Origin: Marivirga aurantiaca | GTDB taxonomy: Bacteria; Bacteroidota; Bacteroidia; Cytophagales; Cyclobacteriaceae | Length of the DNA: 64,000 bases | Direction: 5' to 3' | Assembly: GCF_016679925.1 (NCBI RefSeq) | Contig: NZ_JAEQBW010000005.1 | Location: forward strand, 274,726 to 338,725 | Shown here: positions 46,592 through 55,476 of the stretch, in pieces | Numbering within the stretch: the stretch's first letter is position 1 | Layout: each line of letters begins with the position of its first letter | Made by a program: the position numbers and the translations under genes | Notes under the pieces: model-generated | What the model was told of the DNA's origin: nothing | The model's input: only the letters and a program-made list of their open reading frames with translations | Databases searched by the model: none

Positions 46592-48939
46592 TCAGCAGGT
46601 ACAGGAAGTGTTATTTTAAAGGAAGTACCCTTTCTGGTAGTTGAAGTAAAGCTTATTTTGCCTTGTAGCACGTTTAAAGTATCTACAACAATATATAAAC
46701 CTAAGCCACTTCCCTCTTTACCTTGATGCGCACGGAAAAACATATCAAATATTTTAGGGTGGTATTCCTGCGGGATCCCTTGTCCATTGTCTTCCACTAC
46801 CAGTTCATAAAAATCTTCCTTAAGACTTGCTGATATTTTTATATAGGGCTCATCATGCTGGGAATAGTTGTGATATTTCACAGCGTTGGTGATTAAATTG
46901 CTCAATACAATATGCAATCGTTTTATATCTGTCTTAATTCCAAACTCTGAATCATAATGCCTTATTAACTTTACCTTATCAGAGTTTTCATAATACTTTA
47001 GGTCGTGCACAATACTATCTAATAATTCATCAAGCTTGATATTTGTAAGCTCAATGGGCTTTTTCGAATTTGTTGAGAAGTCCATTATGCTTTTAATAAA
47101 ATCTTCCAACTTGTTGATACTTGTATTCATTAAATGAAAATACTGTAGTTGGTTCTCCCTATCATTTTCATTTTGAGCTATCTGTATGAGTCCTCTCAAG
47201 GACTTTAACGGGGCCACCAGGTCATGAGAGGAGCGATAAACAAAGTTATCCAACTCGTTATTAATGATTTTCAACTCCTCATTGGCTATTTTAAGTTGTT
47301 CTTTCTGGGAAACTAGTTCAGAGGTTCTTTCACGAACCATATATTCAAGTTTCTTATTGGCAACATTTAATCTTTGAGTTCTGAGCCGGATAAAAGTAAA
47401 TATAGCTCCTGTTATTAATACTGCTGCCAGGAAGTAGTACCATTTATTAAGATACCATGGAGTAGGAAGGTAAATTGATAGTACAAAAGGCTTTATTTGC
47501 ATATTTTCTAAATAAATATGCCTTGCTTTTACCTGAAAAGTGTATTTCCCTCCCGAGAGATTTGTATATTCCTTTTTAGTAGCAGTATTCCATTGCGACC
47601 AACCTTCATCAAACCCTTCAAGATAATAGGAATATTCTAAATCATTAGTCGTAAAACTGGGAGTGGCGTAGTTGAAGCTAATAGCCTTTACCAATTCACC
47701 GGAAAGGTTAATCCGTTGTTGTTGGTTCTTAATAAATACAGTGCTGTCATCAACCACTATATGCCTTACAACAGTAGTTGGTATAAAATTAAATTGTTCG
47801 TCTTTATCATACCATTTTAAGTAATTAACCCCAAGCCCATTGGAAAGCCACACATTCCCTCTTCTATCAGCCATGGGCATGTTATAATAATTTACATTCA
47901 ATCCATTTTTATCATTGAATTCATACAGTATTTTTCCGCTATCATTAAAAATCAATACCCCATTATTGTAAGTAGATGCCATAAAAAGGGAATCTCTCAA
48001 CCGTACTGCAGAAAGCAAATAACGATCCTTTTGTAAAAAATAGCTATTGATTTCATTTTCCCATGGCGTGACTGTATAATTACTGGTATCTAATTTAAAG
48101 AAGCCTGATTCGGAAGTAAAGATAATCCACTCTCCATACCTGTTTTTGATTATATTGAAAGCGGCATCATTTTTAAAGCTAAAATCGGTGTTAACATATC
48201 GAACAGTATCGCCATCAGGTACAGCAAGGCCTTTGTCATACACAGAAAGAATGAGTTCTCCTCCCACTTTGAAGGAATGAGCATCTAACACTTTAATCTC
48301 TTTAAACAGCTCTCCATCCCATGCTAAAACTTGCTTATAAGATGTAAAATAAATTTTTCCATTGAGTTCATGAATAAAATAAATTTCCTTAATATCTTTT
48401 TCAGCATCAATCTTTTCCCTTAAAGAATGGTACTGCATTGCCCCTAGTTTGTCTCTTTGAAAAAAACCAATTTCATCGTTGCCTACTGTATAGATTTTAT
48501 CTTCAACAATAATTAGGTTAGTAACAGGGGTGAAATTATGGGTTTGGTGCAAAATCCAATCGGCACCATCAAATTCCAAAAGACCATTTTCGTTACCAAA
48601 ATATAGAATACCATCCTCATCCTCAACAGATTTGTAATTATAGGAACTGGCCCGGTAAAGTGACCCATCAAAATTTCTGATAATGATGGAATCTGTGACA
48701 TGCTTTTTAACTTGTGAGGAAGAATCTGCCAGATTCTCGTCTTCTTCGTTTTGAAAAGAGGTAAAATTGAAAAAATCGTTCCAAAGTAAAGTTGAGTTTC
48801 TTAAAATAACTGAATCAGATTGCTCTGTACTATGTATTAGTTGTGACTGAGAAGGAAAAGTAATTGCCACACTCAAAAAAACAGAAGAAATATAAAATAG
48901 ATATGGCTTTTTTGATAAATTCATATATAACATATGCAA
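46588..48939 (-). CDS. Sensor histidine kinase with beta-propeller and Y_Y_Y domain
   Basis: 783 residues (ATG at 48939; the ATG at 48924 gives a cleaner signal peptide). After the signal, propeller-like repeats (about 70-370), a Y_Y_Y domain (YYLEGFDEGWSQWN ... GKYTFQVKA, about 420-500), a membrane helix (about 510-530), a coiled coil, and a complete kinase core: H-box YRSSHDLVAPLKSLRGLI, N-box LITNAVKYHN, G1/G2 boxes DNGQGIP and GSGLGLYIV. No receiver or DNA-binding domain is attached, unlike the hybrid SusR-type proteins. The matching response regulator is not in the window. Confidence 0.9.
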   Translation of the reverse strand: MHMLYMNLSKKPYLFYISSVFLSVAITFPSQSQLIHSTEQSDSVILRNSTLLWNDFFNFTSFQNEEDENLADSSSQVKKHVTDSIIIRNFDGSLYRASSYNYKSVEDEDGILYFGNENGLLEFDGADWILHQTHNFTPVTNLIIVEDKIYTVGNDEIGFFQRDKLGAMQYHSLREKIDAEKDIKEIYFIHELNGKIYFTSYKQVLAWDGELFKEIKVLDAHSFKVGGELILSVYDKGLAVPDGDTVRYVNTDFSFKNDAAFNIIKNRYGEWIIFTSESGFFKLDTSNYTVTPWENEINSYFLQKDRYLLSAVRLRDSLFMASTYNNGVLIFNDSGKILYEFNDKNGLNVNYYNMPMADRRGNVWLSNGLGVNYLKWYDKDEQFNFIPTTVVRHIVVDDSTVFIKNQQQRINLSGELVKAISFNYATPSFTTNDLEYSYYLEGFDEGWSQWNTATKKEYTNLSGGKYTFQVKARHIYLENMQIKPFVLSIYLPTPWYLNKWYYFLAAVLITGAIFTFIRLRTQRLNVANKKLEYMVRERTSELVSQKEQLKIANEELKIINNELDNFVYRSSHDLVAPLKSLRGLIQIAQNENDRENQLQYFHLMNTSINKLEDFIKSIMDFSTNSKKPIELTNIKLDELLDSIVHDLKYYENSDKVKLIRHYDSEFGIKTDIKRLHIVLSNLITNAVKYHNYSQHDEPYIKISASLKEDFYELVVEDNGQGIPQEYHPKIFDMFFRAHQGKEGSGLGLYIVVDTLNVLQGKISFTSTTRKGTSFKITLPVPAD

Positions 48940-49029
48940 TAAACACTAAAGGTACGAATTTAATTGCTCCTCGGGGTATTGTTAGATGAATGGCAACTAT
49001 TAATAGATATAAGTCCTATTATAAAAGAA

Positions 49030-49059
49030 AAAGCCTCTTCATTTTAATAAAGAGGCTTT
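49030..49059 (-). terminator. Terminator of the rng gene
   Basis: Perfect 10-bp stem (49030-49039 with 49050-49059), 10-base loop, followed on the minus strand by a T-rich run, 25 bases past the rng stop. Confidence 0.85.
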
Positions 49060-49083
49060 AGCGTATTAGTTTATAAGATTTTA

Positions 49084-50637
49084 TTAATTCAATTCTATCA
49101 ATTCCTGGTTTGAATTCATGAAGTGATATTCGGTAATAGCAAGTGAGCTATCTTCTACCAGTTTAATCCATTTACCATATTTAAAGAACCATTTCACTCG
49201 AGAGGAAATTATTCCCTTAGTATAGTAAGAATACAAATACGGATGTAAGGCAATGGAAATTGATTTTTCATTTTGCTTTAATAATAAAAGCTCCAAATCT
49301 TCTTCCAACTTATCTGAAATGAGGATGGAAGCAGTGATTTTCCCTGATCCGTTACATGTTGGACATTTCTCCTGAGTAACAATATTAAGTTCCGGTCTTA
49401 CCCTTTGTCGGGTAATCTGCATTAACCCAAATTTTGATAATGGAAGAACAGTATGCTTGGATCTGTCATCTTCCATGAAATCCTTCATGTTTTTGAAAAT
49501 AAGTTTCTTATTTTCAGGATTCTTCATGTCAATGAAATCCACGACAATAATGCCACCCATATCACGTAGTCTTAACTGACGTGCAATTTCCTTGGCAGCC
49601 TCAATATTGGTGTTAAGTGCAGTATTTTCCTGATTATCCTCAGTACTGGATTTATTACCACTGTTTACATCTATTACATGGAGTGCCTCTGTATGCTCAA
49701 TAATGAGGTACCCTCCACCTTTAACATTAACAGACTGTCCAAATAATGATTTCAGCTGACGCTCTATTCCAAAATGCTCGAATATCTTGTTCTTGCCATT
49801 GTAAAGCTTCAGTATCTTCTCTTTACTTGGATCCATTTTATGGATGAAAGATTTAATTTCATTATAAATCTCTTCATCATCCACGTGAATGTTGTCAAAT
49901 GTTTCATTTAACATATCCCTTAAAATGGAGGATGCTCTTCCTACTTCGCCAATGATTTTATCACGTGGCTGGGCAGTAGGGAGTTTCTTCATTCCATTTT
50001 CCCAGGTTTCAATAAGATTACGTAGGTCAGTATCCAGTTCAGCTACTTCTTTACCTTCGGCTACCGTTCTGATGATTACACCAAAATTTTCAGGCTTAAT
50101 AGAAGAAATCAGTCTGGTGAGACGCTTTCGCTCATCACTACTGGATATTTTTTTTGATATGCTAATTCCGTTGGCAAATGGTACTAATACCAAATATCTA
50201 CCCGGTAGCGACAACTCGCAGGATAACCTTGGCCCCTTTGTTGAAATTGGTTCTTTAATAACCTGAACCAAAATCTGCTTATTTCTTGCTAAAACCTGAG
50301 ATATCTTACCTAATTTGTCTATTTCAGGTTCAAGCTTGAATTTACTTAACTTGTATGAGGCATTATTACGTGTGGTGGCTGATTTAGTATATTTTAAAAG
50401 AGAGTTTATCTTTGGCCCTAAATCATGATAATGCAAAAAAGCATCTTTTTCATAACCCACATCCACAAAGGCAGCGTTCAAACCCTGCATTACTTTGCGA
50501 ACTGTTCCTAAATAAATATCCCCTACACTAAATTGTTCCTCCTTGTTATCGTAATGAATCTCTACAAGATTTTTATCATTAAGAAGGGCAATACGGCTTC
50601 CGTTTTGAGTTGAATTAATTATTAATTCATTGCTCAA
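49084..50637 (-). CDS. rng: Ribonuclease G (RNase E/G family)
   Basis: 517 residues, RNase G size. S1 domain at about 38-100 (VGDIYLGTVRKVMQGLNAAFVDVGYEKDAFLH), RNase H-like and catalytic segment with metal-binding Asp in IDVNSGNKS and VVDFIDMKN, and the Zn-link CPTCNGSGK (about 425). Processes 16S rRNA 5' ends and degrades mRNA. It lies just behind a gene for a tiny ribosomal-type protein, and the two may be co-transcribed. Confidence 0.95.
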   Translation of the reverse strand: MSNELIINSTQNGSRIALLNDKNLVEIHYDNKEEQFSVGDIYLGTVRKVMQGLNAAFVDVGYEKDAFLHYHDLGPKINSLLKYTKSATTRNNASYKLSKFKLEPEIDKLGKISQVLARNKQILVQVIKEPISTKGPRLSCELSLPGRYLVLVPFANGISISKKISSSDERKRLTRLISSIKPENFGVIIRTVAEGKEVAELDTDLRNLIETWENGMKKLPTAQPRDKIIGEVGRASSILRDMLNETFDNIHVDDEEIYNEIKSFIHKMDPSKEKILKLYNGKNKIFEHFGIERQLKSLFGQSVNVKGGGYLIIEHTEALHVIDVNSGNKSSTEDNQENTALNTNIEAAKEIARQLRLRDMGGIIVVDFIDMKNPENKKLIFKNMKDFMEDDRSKHTVLPLSKFGLMQITRQRVRPELNIVTQEKCPTCNGSGKITASILISDKLEEDLELLLLKQNEKSISIALHPYLYSYYTKGIISSRVKWFFKYGKWIKLVEDSSLAITEYHFMNSNQELIELN

Positions 50638-50691
50638 AGCTCAAAAGATTTAAATGAAAACTATAAAAAACTATTTCTTTAAAAGAAATTA

Positions 50692-50716
50692 AAGAAGAAG
50701 TGTATTACTTCTTCTT
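50692..50716 (-). terminator. Hairpin overlapping the end of the small basic-protein gene
   Basis: 10-bp stem (50692-50701 with 50707-50716) and 5-base loop containing part of the stop codon. Followed by T-rich sequence on the minus strand. Could reduce read-through into rng. Confidence 0.4.
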
Positions 50717-50794
50717 ATGTCTGTTTTTTCTAAGTCTTTTCTTTCTTTTGTGCGTTGAAATCTTGTGTCTTTTTCTTTTTTTACCGCAAGGCAT
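50705..50794 (-). CDS. 29-residue AURKAIP1/COX24-domain (mS38-like) ribosomal protein
   Basis: ATG at 50794, stop at 50705. The product is 29 residues, of which 19 are Lys, Arg or His; it begins MPCGKKRKRHKISTH and ends KNRHKKK. The core KRKRHKIxTHKRKKRLRKNRHKKK-type pattern is that of the COX24/AURKAIP1 domain, found in mitochondrial mS38 and in tiny Bacteroidota proteins. A ribosomal role is likely by family. Located between a TPR gene and rng on the same strand. Confidence 0.85.
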   Translation of the reverse strand: MPCGKKRKRHKISTHKRKKRLRKNRHKKK

Positions 50795-50824
50795 AATCGT
50801 AAATTTTTTTGTTAAACAATATTA

Positions 50825-51646
50825 TTATAATTCATTCAAGTAACTCTCAACAGCTGCAAGCACCTGTTCATCCGTACTTTTATTTTTAATTTTCTCGAAT
50901 AGACTCCTGGCTTTTTCCTTTTGTCCATCGTTGAAATAACTTAATGCTAGATAAAACATTGCCTGATCATTATCAGGATGATTTTCAAGTAGTGTATTAA
51001 ATCGTTCTATTGCGTTCTTGTATTGTCCTGATTGTATGGACAATATACCCAAGTTAAACAATGCATCCTCATTCTTAGGATCCTTTTCCAGCACTTCCCG
51101 CAACATCATTATCCCAGCCATTGGATTGTCTGATGATACGTAGGTCATGGCTATTTTGGTTTTCACATCAAGCCTGCCAGCATCCTCAGCCAAAACCTTT
51201 TCGTAAAAAAGCCTGGTCTTTTCACCCAGTTCGTTGGCCTTCTCAGCATCTACTGCATAAGTGTAGGCATCATAATAGGCATCACCTATTGCCTCTGCAT
51301 TATCAGTAGCCAATTCAGTGTATTTTGCTGCACTATCAAGTTTGCTTTCTTCTTTAAAGAGAAGCGCCAAAGAATCTGCAAAGATAACACTTTTTTCCTC
51401 ATTTTCAGAAGATAAATATTTATTTCGTAGGCGATTGATCTTTGAAAGGACTTCCTCTGACATTTCTCCGGCATGAGCAGGGTCAGTATTGTCAGCCCTT
51501 CCTTCAGTTTTAGGCTGGTCTTGTCCTACTCCTTCCTCAGATGTTATTTGCTCATTTTCATTGTCGACCACAATTTTTGGCAGCAGAAACAAGCCTACTA
51601 TCAATATAAGTGATACAACTAGAATTATAATTCTGGATTTGAGCAT
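50825..51646 (-). CDS. Membrane-anchored TPR protein
   Basis: 273 residues. One N-terminal membrane helix (about 5-25, RIIILVVSLILIVGLFLL), an acidic linker, then TPR repeats to the C-terminus (clear at about 165-265: EDALFNLGILSIQSGQYKNAIERF, DQAMFYLALSYFNDGQKEKARSLF). Scaffold-type protein, exposed outside the cytoplasmic membrane. Lies 11 bases behind the HU gene, so it is probably in one leftward unit with it. Widespread in Cytophagales next to HU; role unknown. Confidence 0.8.
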   Translation of the reverse strand: MLKSRIIILVVSLILIVGLFLLPKIVVDNENEQITSEEGVGQDQPKTEGRADNTDPAHAGEMSEEVLSKINRLRNKYLSSENEEKSVIFADSLALLFKEESKLDSAAKYTELATDNAEAIGDAYYDAYTYAVDAEKANELGEKTRLFYEKVLAEDAGRLDVKTKIAMTYVSSDNPMAGIMMLREVLEKDPKNEDALFNLGILSIQSGQYKNAIERFNTLLENHPDNDQAMFYLALSYFNDGQKEKARSLFEKIKNKSTDEQVLAAVESYLNEL

Positions 51647-51657
51647 AATGTAAAAGC

Positions 51658-51957
51658 TTATACGGCTTCTTTGATCTTGTCAGATGATTTAATTTTTTCC
51701 ACAAAAACTTTTGAGGGCTTAAAACTTGGGACAAAATGTTCATCAATTACAATGGCAGTATTCTTGGAAATATTCCTGGCGATTTTTCTAGCTCTCTTTT
51801 TATTAACAAAGCTTCCAAAACCTCTCACGTAAATATTTTCACCCCCCGCCATTGAATCTTTTACTACAGAAAAAAAGGCTTCAACTGTTGCTGTTACATC
51901 TGCTTTGTCTATTCCTGTTTTTTCAGAAATTTCTGTTATCACGTCTGCTTTAGTCAC
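51658..51957 (-). CDS. hup: HU family DNA-binding protein
   Basis: 99 residues. Begins MTKADVITEISEKTGI and carries the HU/IHF beta-arm segment VRGFGSFVNKKRARKIARN...PSFKPSKVF. The sequence after the arm (NTAIVIDEHFVPSFKPS) is closer to IHF-like members than to E. coli HU. Nucleoid architectural protein. First gene of the HU-TPR unit, with a -7 promoter box about 57 bases before the start. Confidence 0.93.
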   Translation of the reverse strand: MTKADVITEISEKTGIDKADVTATVEAFFSVVKDSMAGGENIYVRGFGSFVNKKRARKIARNISKNTAIVIDEHFVPSFKPSKVFVEKIKSSDKIKEAV

Positions 51958-52013
51958 GCTTATTTATATTTATGGTAATTAAAAAAAATTAAGTCCCGCT
52001 TATTTTGGGAGGG

Positions 52014-52021
52014 CAAATGTA
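52014..52021 (-). promoter_or_regulatory. Candidate -7 promoter box of hup
   Basis: Minus-strand TACATTTG is an exact TAnnTTTG match, 56 bases before the hup ATG. No -33 TTG at the usual distance. Confidence 0.5.
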
Positions 52022-52191
52022 ATTCTACAATTTTGAATTTAAAAGTAAATTCATTGAAATAAATAAAAGTAAAGGTTTGCATTTATTCATATAACCGATT
52101 AATTATCAAACAATTGTACTGTTCTCAGTTCCAATAGCATTAGTTCACTAATTTTAAAACAAATTAACTATCTTCTTAATTATACCCTAAT

Positions 52192-52424
52192 ATGCATGAA
52201 ATAACCATCCCGAGTACGGGACCAACCGAGGATGAATATTTGGAAACAAAACGTTCATTCTGCAAGAGAACTATGTTCAGGTTATTCCATGTGACAACTA
52301 AAAAGCAATTATATACACATGAAATCGACATTAAAAATTCAGCTTCGAATTTTACACCAACCGAAAATGAATTTTTAATCAAAGATTCCATGTGATCGTT
52401 GAAAATTAAACTTATACACATGAA
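52192..52424 (+). repeat. Repeat-bearing leader of mutY (copy 2 of dispersed repeat, with internal duplication)
   Basis: ATAACCATCCCGAGTAC (52200-52216) and the block 52291-52321 recur near 26768-26862. Inside, a 40-base segment (52284-52323) is repeated exactly 101 bases later (52385-52424): ATTCCATGTGA, 17 variable bases, TATACACATGAA, with 30 of 40 identical. ACCAACCGA also occurs twice (52221, 52356). Confidence 0.65.
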
Positions 52425-52426
52425 TT

Positions 52427-53473
52427 ATGGTAGATGATTTTTCGTCCAAACTCGTTTTCTGGTATCAGAAACACCTTAGGGAACTGCCTTGGAGAAACAC
52501 TCCTGACCCCTATAAAATATGGCTGTCAGAGATCATTCTTCAACAGACCAGAGTGGCACAAGGGATGCCCTATTATAAACGCTTTATAGAGAAATATCCC
52601 ACAGTAGAAGATCTTGCCCTGGCCTCGGAAGAAGAAGTGTTGAGACTTTGGCAGGGACTGGGGTATTATTCACGTGCCAGAAACTTACATGCATGTGCAA
52701 AAGCCGTGGTAGAAAAGTTCAATGGCAAATTTCCGGAAGATTATGAAACCCTGCAAAGCCTGAAGGGAATTGGGAAATATACAGCGGCAGCAATTGCCTC
52801 ATTTGCTTTTAAAAAGCCTATACCAGTGGTAGATGGAAATGTTTTCAGAGTGCTGTCCCGATATTTTCTGATAAATGCCAACATTGCCGATGCTAAAAAT
52901 TTCAAGATTTTTTTTGAAACGGCCAGTTCACTAATTCCACAAGATGAACCCGATTTATTTAATCAGGCCATGATGGATTTAGGCGCTACCATTTGTAGCC
53001 CGACCAACCCCGCCTGCCTGATGTGCCCAATAGCTGTTGGTTGTGAAGCAAGGGAACAAGGGCTGCAAAAACAGTTCCCTGTTAAAGAAAAGAAGATTAA
53101 AGTTTCCCATCGCTTCTTTTATTATTGGGTGTGGGGGGAAAGCGGAAAAATAGCCATGAAGAAAAGAGGTCCTCAGGATATCTGGCAAGGACTTTTTGAT
53201 TTTGACCTGACTGAAAAAAAAGAAAAAATGGAAGAGGGGCAAATCAGAGAAGTGCTTGCCACAATAGCTCCCAATGCCGATGTTACCTGCATATCAACAC
53301 CCATAAAGCATATTCTTACACATCAAAGAATAGAGGCAGTTTTTATAGAAATAAATGGAGTTGACAAAGGCTATGTAAAAGAAAAAGATCTGAAGCTTTT
53401 CGATCTCTCCGAAATTGAGTCCTTGCCAAAGCCTATATTAGTAGATAAATATTTGAATGGAAGAATTAATTGA
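52427..53473 (+). CDS. mutY: A/G-specific adenine glycosylase
   Basis: 348 residues. Removes adenine paired with 8-oxoguanine. Catalytic Glu35 in LSEIILQQTR, helix-hairpin-helix LKGIGKYTAAAI, Asp136 in PVVDGNVFRV, and the 4Fe-4S motif C-X6-C-X2-C-X5-C (CSPTNPACLMCPIAVGC) all present. The C-terminal NUDIX-like domain (about 225-348) that reads 8-oxoG is there. First of the rightward mutY-ssb-gldE series; a promoter box before ssb suggests separate transcription of the rest. Confidence 0.96.
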   Translation: MVDDFSSKLVFWYQKHLRELPWRNTPDPYKIWLSEIILQQTRVAQGMPYYKRFIEKYPTVEDLALASEEEVLRLWQGLGYYSRARNLHACAKAVVEKFNGKFPEDYETLQSLKGIGKYTAAAIASFAFKKPIPVVDGNVFRVLSRYFLINANIADAKNFKIFFETASSLIPQDEPDLFNQAMMDLGATICSPTNPACLMCPIAVGCEAREQGLQKQFPVKEKKIKVSHRFFYYWVWGESGKIAMKKRGPQDIWQGLFDFDLTEKKEKMEEGQIREVLATIAPNADVTCISTPIKHILTHQRIEAVFIEINGVDKGYVKEKDLKLFDLSEIESLPKPILVDKYLNGRIN

Positions 53474-53511
53474 GTAATTTTATATTAAGCGTAGAAGTAT
53501 CTACATTTGCA

Positions 53512-53519
53512 CAAGAAAA
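53512..53519 (+). promoter_or_regulatory. Candidate -7 promoter box of ssb
   Basis: TACATTTG is an exact TAnnTTTG match, 66 bases before the ssb ATG. No -33 TTG at the usual spacing. Confidence 0.5.
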
Positions 53520-53585
53520 GTTAGCTTTTGAACTGGCTTATTGTTTTTTTATTTTTATTATTTTTAGAACCGAAATTCGTTAGTT

Positions 53586-54041
53586 ATGGCAGCAGGTGTT
53601 AACAAAGTAATTCTTATTGGTAACTTAGGAAAAGATCCTGAAGTACGTCATTTAGACAATGGTGCTACTGTAGCAAATTTTTCAATTGCCACTACGGAGT
53701 CCTACAAAGACAAAACAGGACAAAAAGTTGACCAAACAGAATGGCATAATATTGTTTTATGGAGAGGTTTGGCCGAAATAGCTGAAAAATACCTTAAAAA
53801 AGGCGACAGCGTTTTTATAGAGGGCAAACTAAGAACCCGTTCATGGGAAAAAGATGGCGTTACACGATATACCACCGAGGTAGTAGGCGATCAAATGACC
53901 ATGTTAGGGGGTAAAAAGAATGATAGTGAAGATGGCAGACAAGACTATTCTTCTGGTAATGAAGCTCCTACAAGCAGGCAACAAGAAGCTTCCGCCCAAA
54001 CACCAGATACGGATAGTGAAATGGATGATCTTCCGTTTTAA
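53586..54041 (+). CDS. ssb: Single-stranded DNA-binding protein
   Basis: 151 residues. OB-fold over about 1-110 ([43 protein letters not shown]), an acidic/Gln-rich flexible tail, and the conserved C-terminal tip DDLPF that docks repair proteins. Upstream of gldE with a 28-base gap; mutY-ssb-gldE is a familiar order in Bacteroidota. Confidence 0.96.
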   Translation: MAAGVNKVILIGNLGKDPEVRHLDNGATVANFSIATTESYKDKTGQKVDQTEWHNIVLWRGLAEIAEKYLKKGDSVFIEGKLRTRSWEKDGVTRYTTEVVGDQMTMLGGKKNDSEDGRQDYSSGNEAPTSRQQEASAQTPDTDSEMDDLPF

Positions 54042-54069
54042 TATAATCATATAATTATCACTTATAGCC

Positions 54070-55413
54070 TTGGACGACCCTTCCCCTAGTTTATTTTTAA
54101 TTGCAAGCATTATGGATTGGACCCCGGAATGGTTTTACATTCTGAATGGTACCCTTATGGTTGTTTTGCTGATAATGTCGGCATTAATTTCAGGCTCCGA
54201 AGTGGCTTTTTTTTCGCTTTCTCATGACGACCTGGCCAAGTGCAAAGCGAGCAATCAACCTGCTGAGCAAACTATTATTAGTTTGCTCAAAGACCCAAAG
54301 CGATTATTGGCCACTATCCTTATCCTCAATAATTTCATTAATGTGGGTATAGTTACCTTATCCACTTTTGTGACATGGGAAATCTTCGGCACAAAAGAAA
54401 CGGAAGGACTGATGGTGGTAATTCTTACAGCCATTGTTACTTTCCTGATCGTTTTCTATGGTGAGATTGTACCCAAAGTATATGCCAACCAAAATAACCT
54501 GAGCTTTGCTACTCGCATGGCTCCTTTTTTAAGTGTTGCAGGCAAGTTTTTCAGCCCTCTCTCATGGCTGTTAATGTCCAGCAGTAACATTATTGAAAAG
54601 CGTGTAAAGCAAAAAGGTTTTAGCATATCAGTGGATGAACTGCATCAGGCATTGGAAATTACTTCCAACAAAGACACTACTGAAGAAGAAAGGGGTATAC
54701 TGAAAGGAATTGTAAATTTTGGTACTTTATCGGTAAGGCAGGTAATGAAATCACGATTGGACATTACTGCTTTTGATATAGAGGAAGATTATCATGTGCT
54801 GATGGACCAGATCAACAAAAATGGTTTCAGCAGAATTCCTGTCTACAGGGATACCATAGATAAGATAGAGGGCATTCTATATGTAAAGGATTTATTGCCT
54901 TACATAGAAAAAGACGAACATTTTGAATGGCAGAAGTTGTTAAGACCTGGTTTCTTTGTGCCTGAATCTAAAAAAGTGGACAGCCTACTGAAGGATTTCC
55001 AGGAAAAGCGTGTGCATATGGCCATAGTAGTGGACGAATATGGGGGCACATCCGGATTGATCACTTTGGAGGATGTAATTGAAGAGATTGTAGGAGAGAT
55101 TAGCGATGAATTTGATGAGGATTTTGACATTGCCTACAATAAATTAGATGACAACACTTTTGTTTTTGAAGGTAAAACATCCTTAAATGATTTCGGAAAA
55201 ATCATCAATGAGGATCCTTCCTATTTTGACGAAGTAAAAGGGGAAAGTGAATCTATTGGGGGTTTGTTGCTGGAAATAAACAGCAAGCTTCCCCGGGCCG
55301 GAGAAAAAATCCTTTTTAAGAAGTATGTTTTCACGGCTGTATCAGTAGATAATAAAAGAATCAAACGTGTAAGGGTGTTTATCAAACGTGATGAGCCTTT
55401 TCATACGAATTAA
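54070..55413 (+). CDS. gldE: Gliding motility-associated GldE-like hemolysin/CorC family protein
   Basis: 447 residues from a TTG at 54070 (MDDPSPSLF); an ATG at 54112 would remove 14 residues. N-terminal DUF21/CNNM membrane domain with three or four helices (about 25-160), a CBS pair (about 215-340, VKDLLPYIE, VVDEYGGTSGLITLEDVIEEIVG) and a C-terminal CorC_HlyC domain (about 350-440). The call GldE rests on family plus its place behind mutY and ssb. The usual partner gldD does not follow; instead mfd converges. Confidence 0.82.
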   Translation: MDDPSPSLFLIASIMDWTPEWFYILNGTLMVVLLIMSALISGSEVAFFSLSHDDLAKCKASNQPAEQTIISLLKDPKRLLATILILNNFINVGIVTLSTFVTWEIFGTKETEGLMVVILTAIVTFLIVFYGEIVPKVYANQNNLSFATRMAPFLSVAGKFFSPLSWLLMSSSNIIEKRVKQKGFSISVDELHQALEITSNKDTTEEERGILKGIVNFGTLSVRQVMKSRLDITAFDIEEDYHVLMDQINKNGFSRIPVYRDTIDKIEGILYVKDLLPYIEKDEHFEWQKLLRPGFFVPESKKVDSLLKDFQEKRVHMAIVVDEYGGTSGLITLEDVIEEIVGEISDEFDEDFDIAYNKLDDNTFVFEGKTSLNDFGKIINEDPSYFDEVKGESESIGGLLLEINSKLPRAGEKILFKKYVFTAVSVDNKRIKRVRVFIKRDEPFHTN

Positions 55414-55476
55414 TACTTTTTCAGGTCAAAATCACAAGGAAAATCCAACCTCTCTTTAAAAGTTAAGTAGAAGGTT

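Larger units (their letters stand above)
51958..52426. other. Divergent intergenic region between hup and mutY, with repeats
   Basis: About 470 bases. The left part holds the hup promoter. The right part (52192-52424) holds repeat sequences described separately. Short open frames there (52192-52395 and its reverse) look like by-products of the repeats. Confidence 0.5.

Noticed and set aside
52192..52395. 67-codon open frame before mutY
   Set aside because: It coincides with the repeat blocks, and the reverse strand is also open; composition and lack of any recognisable motif suggest chance.
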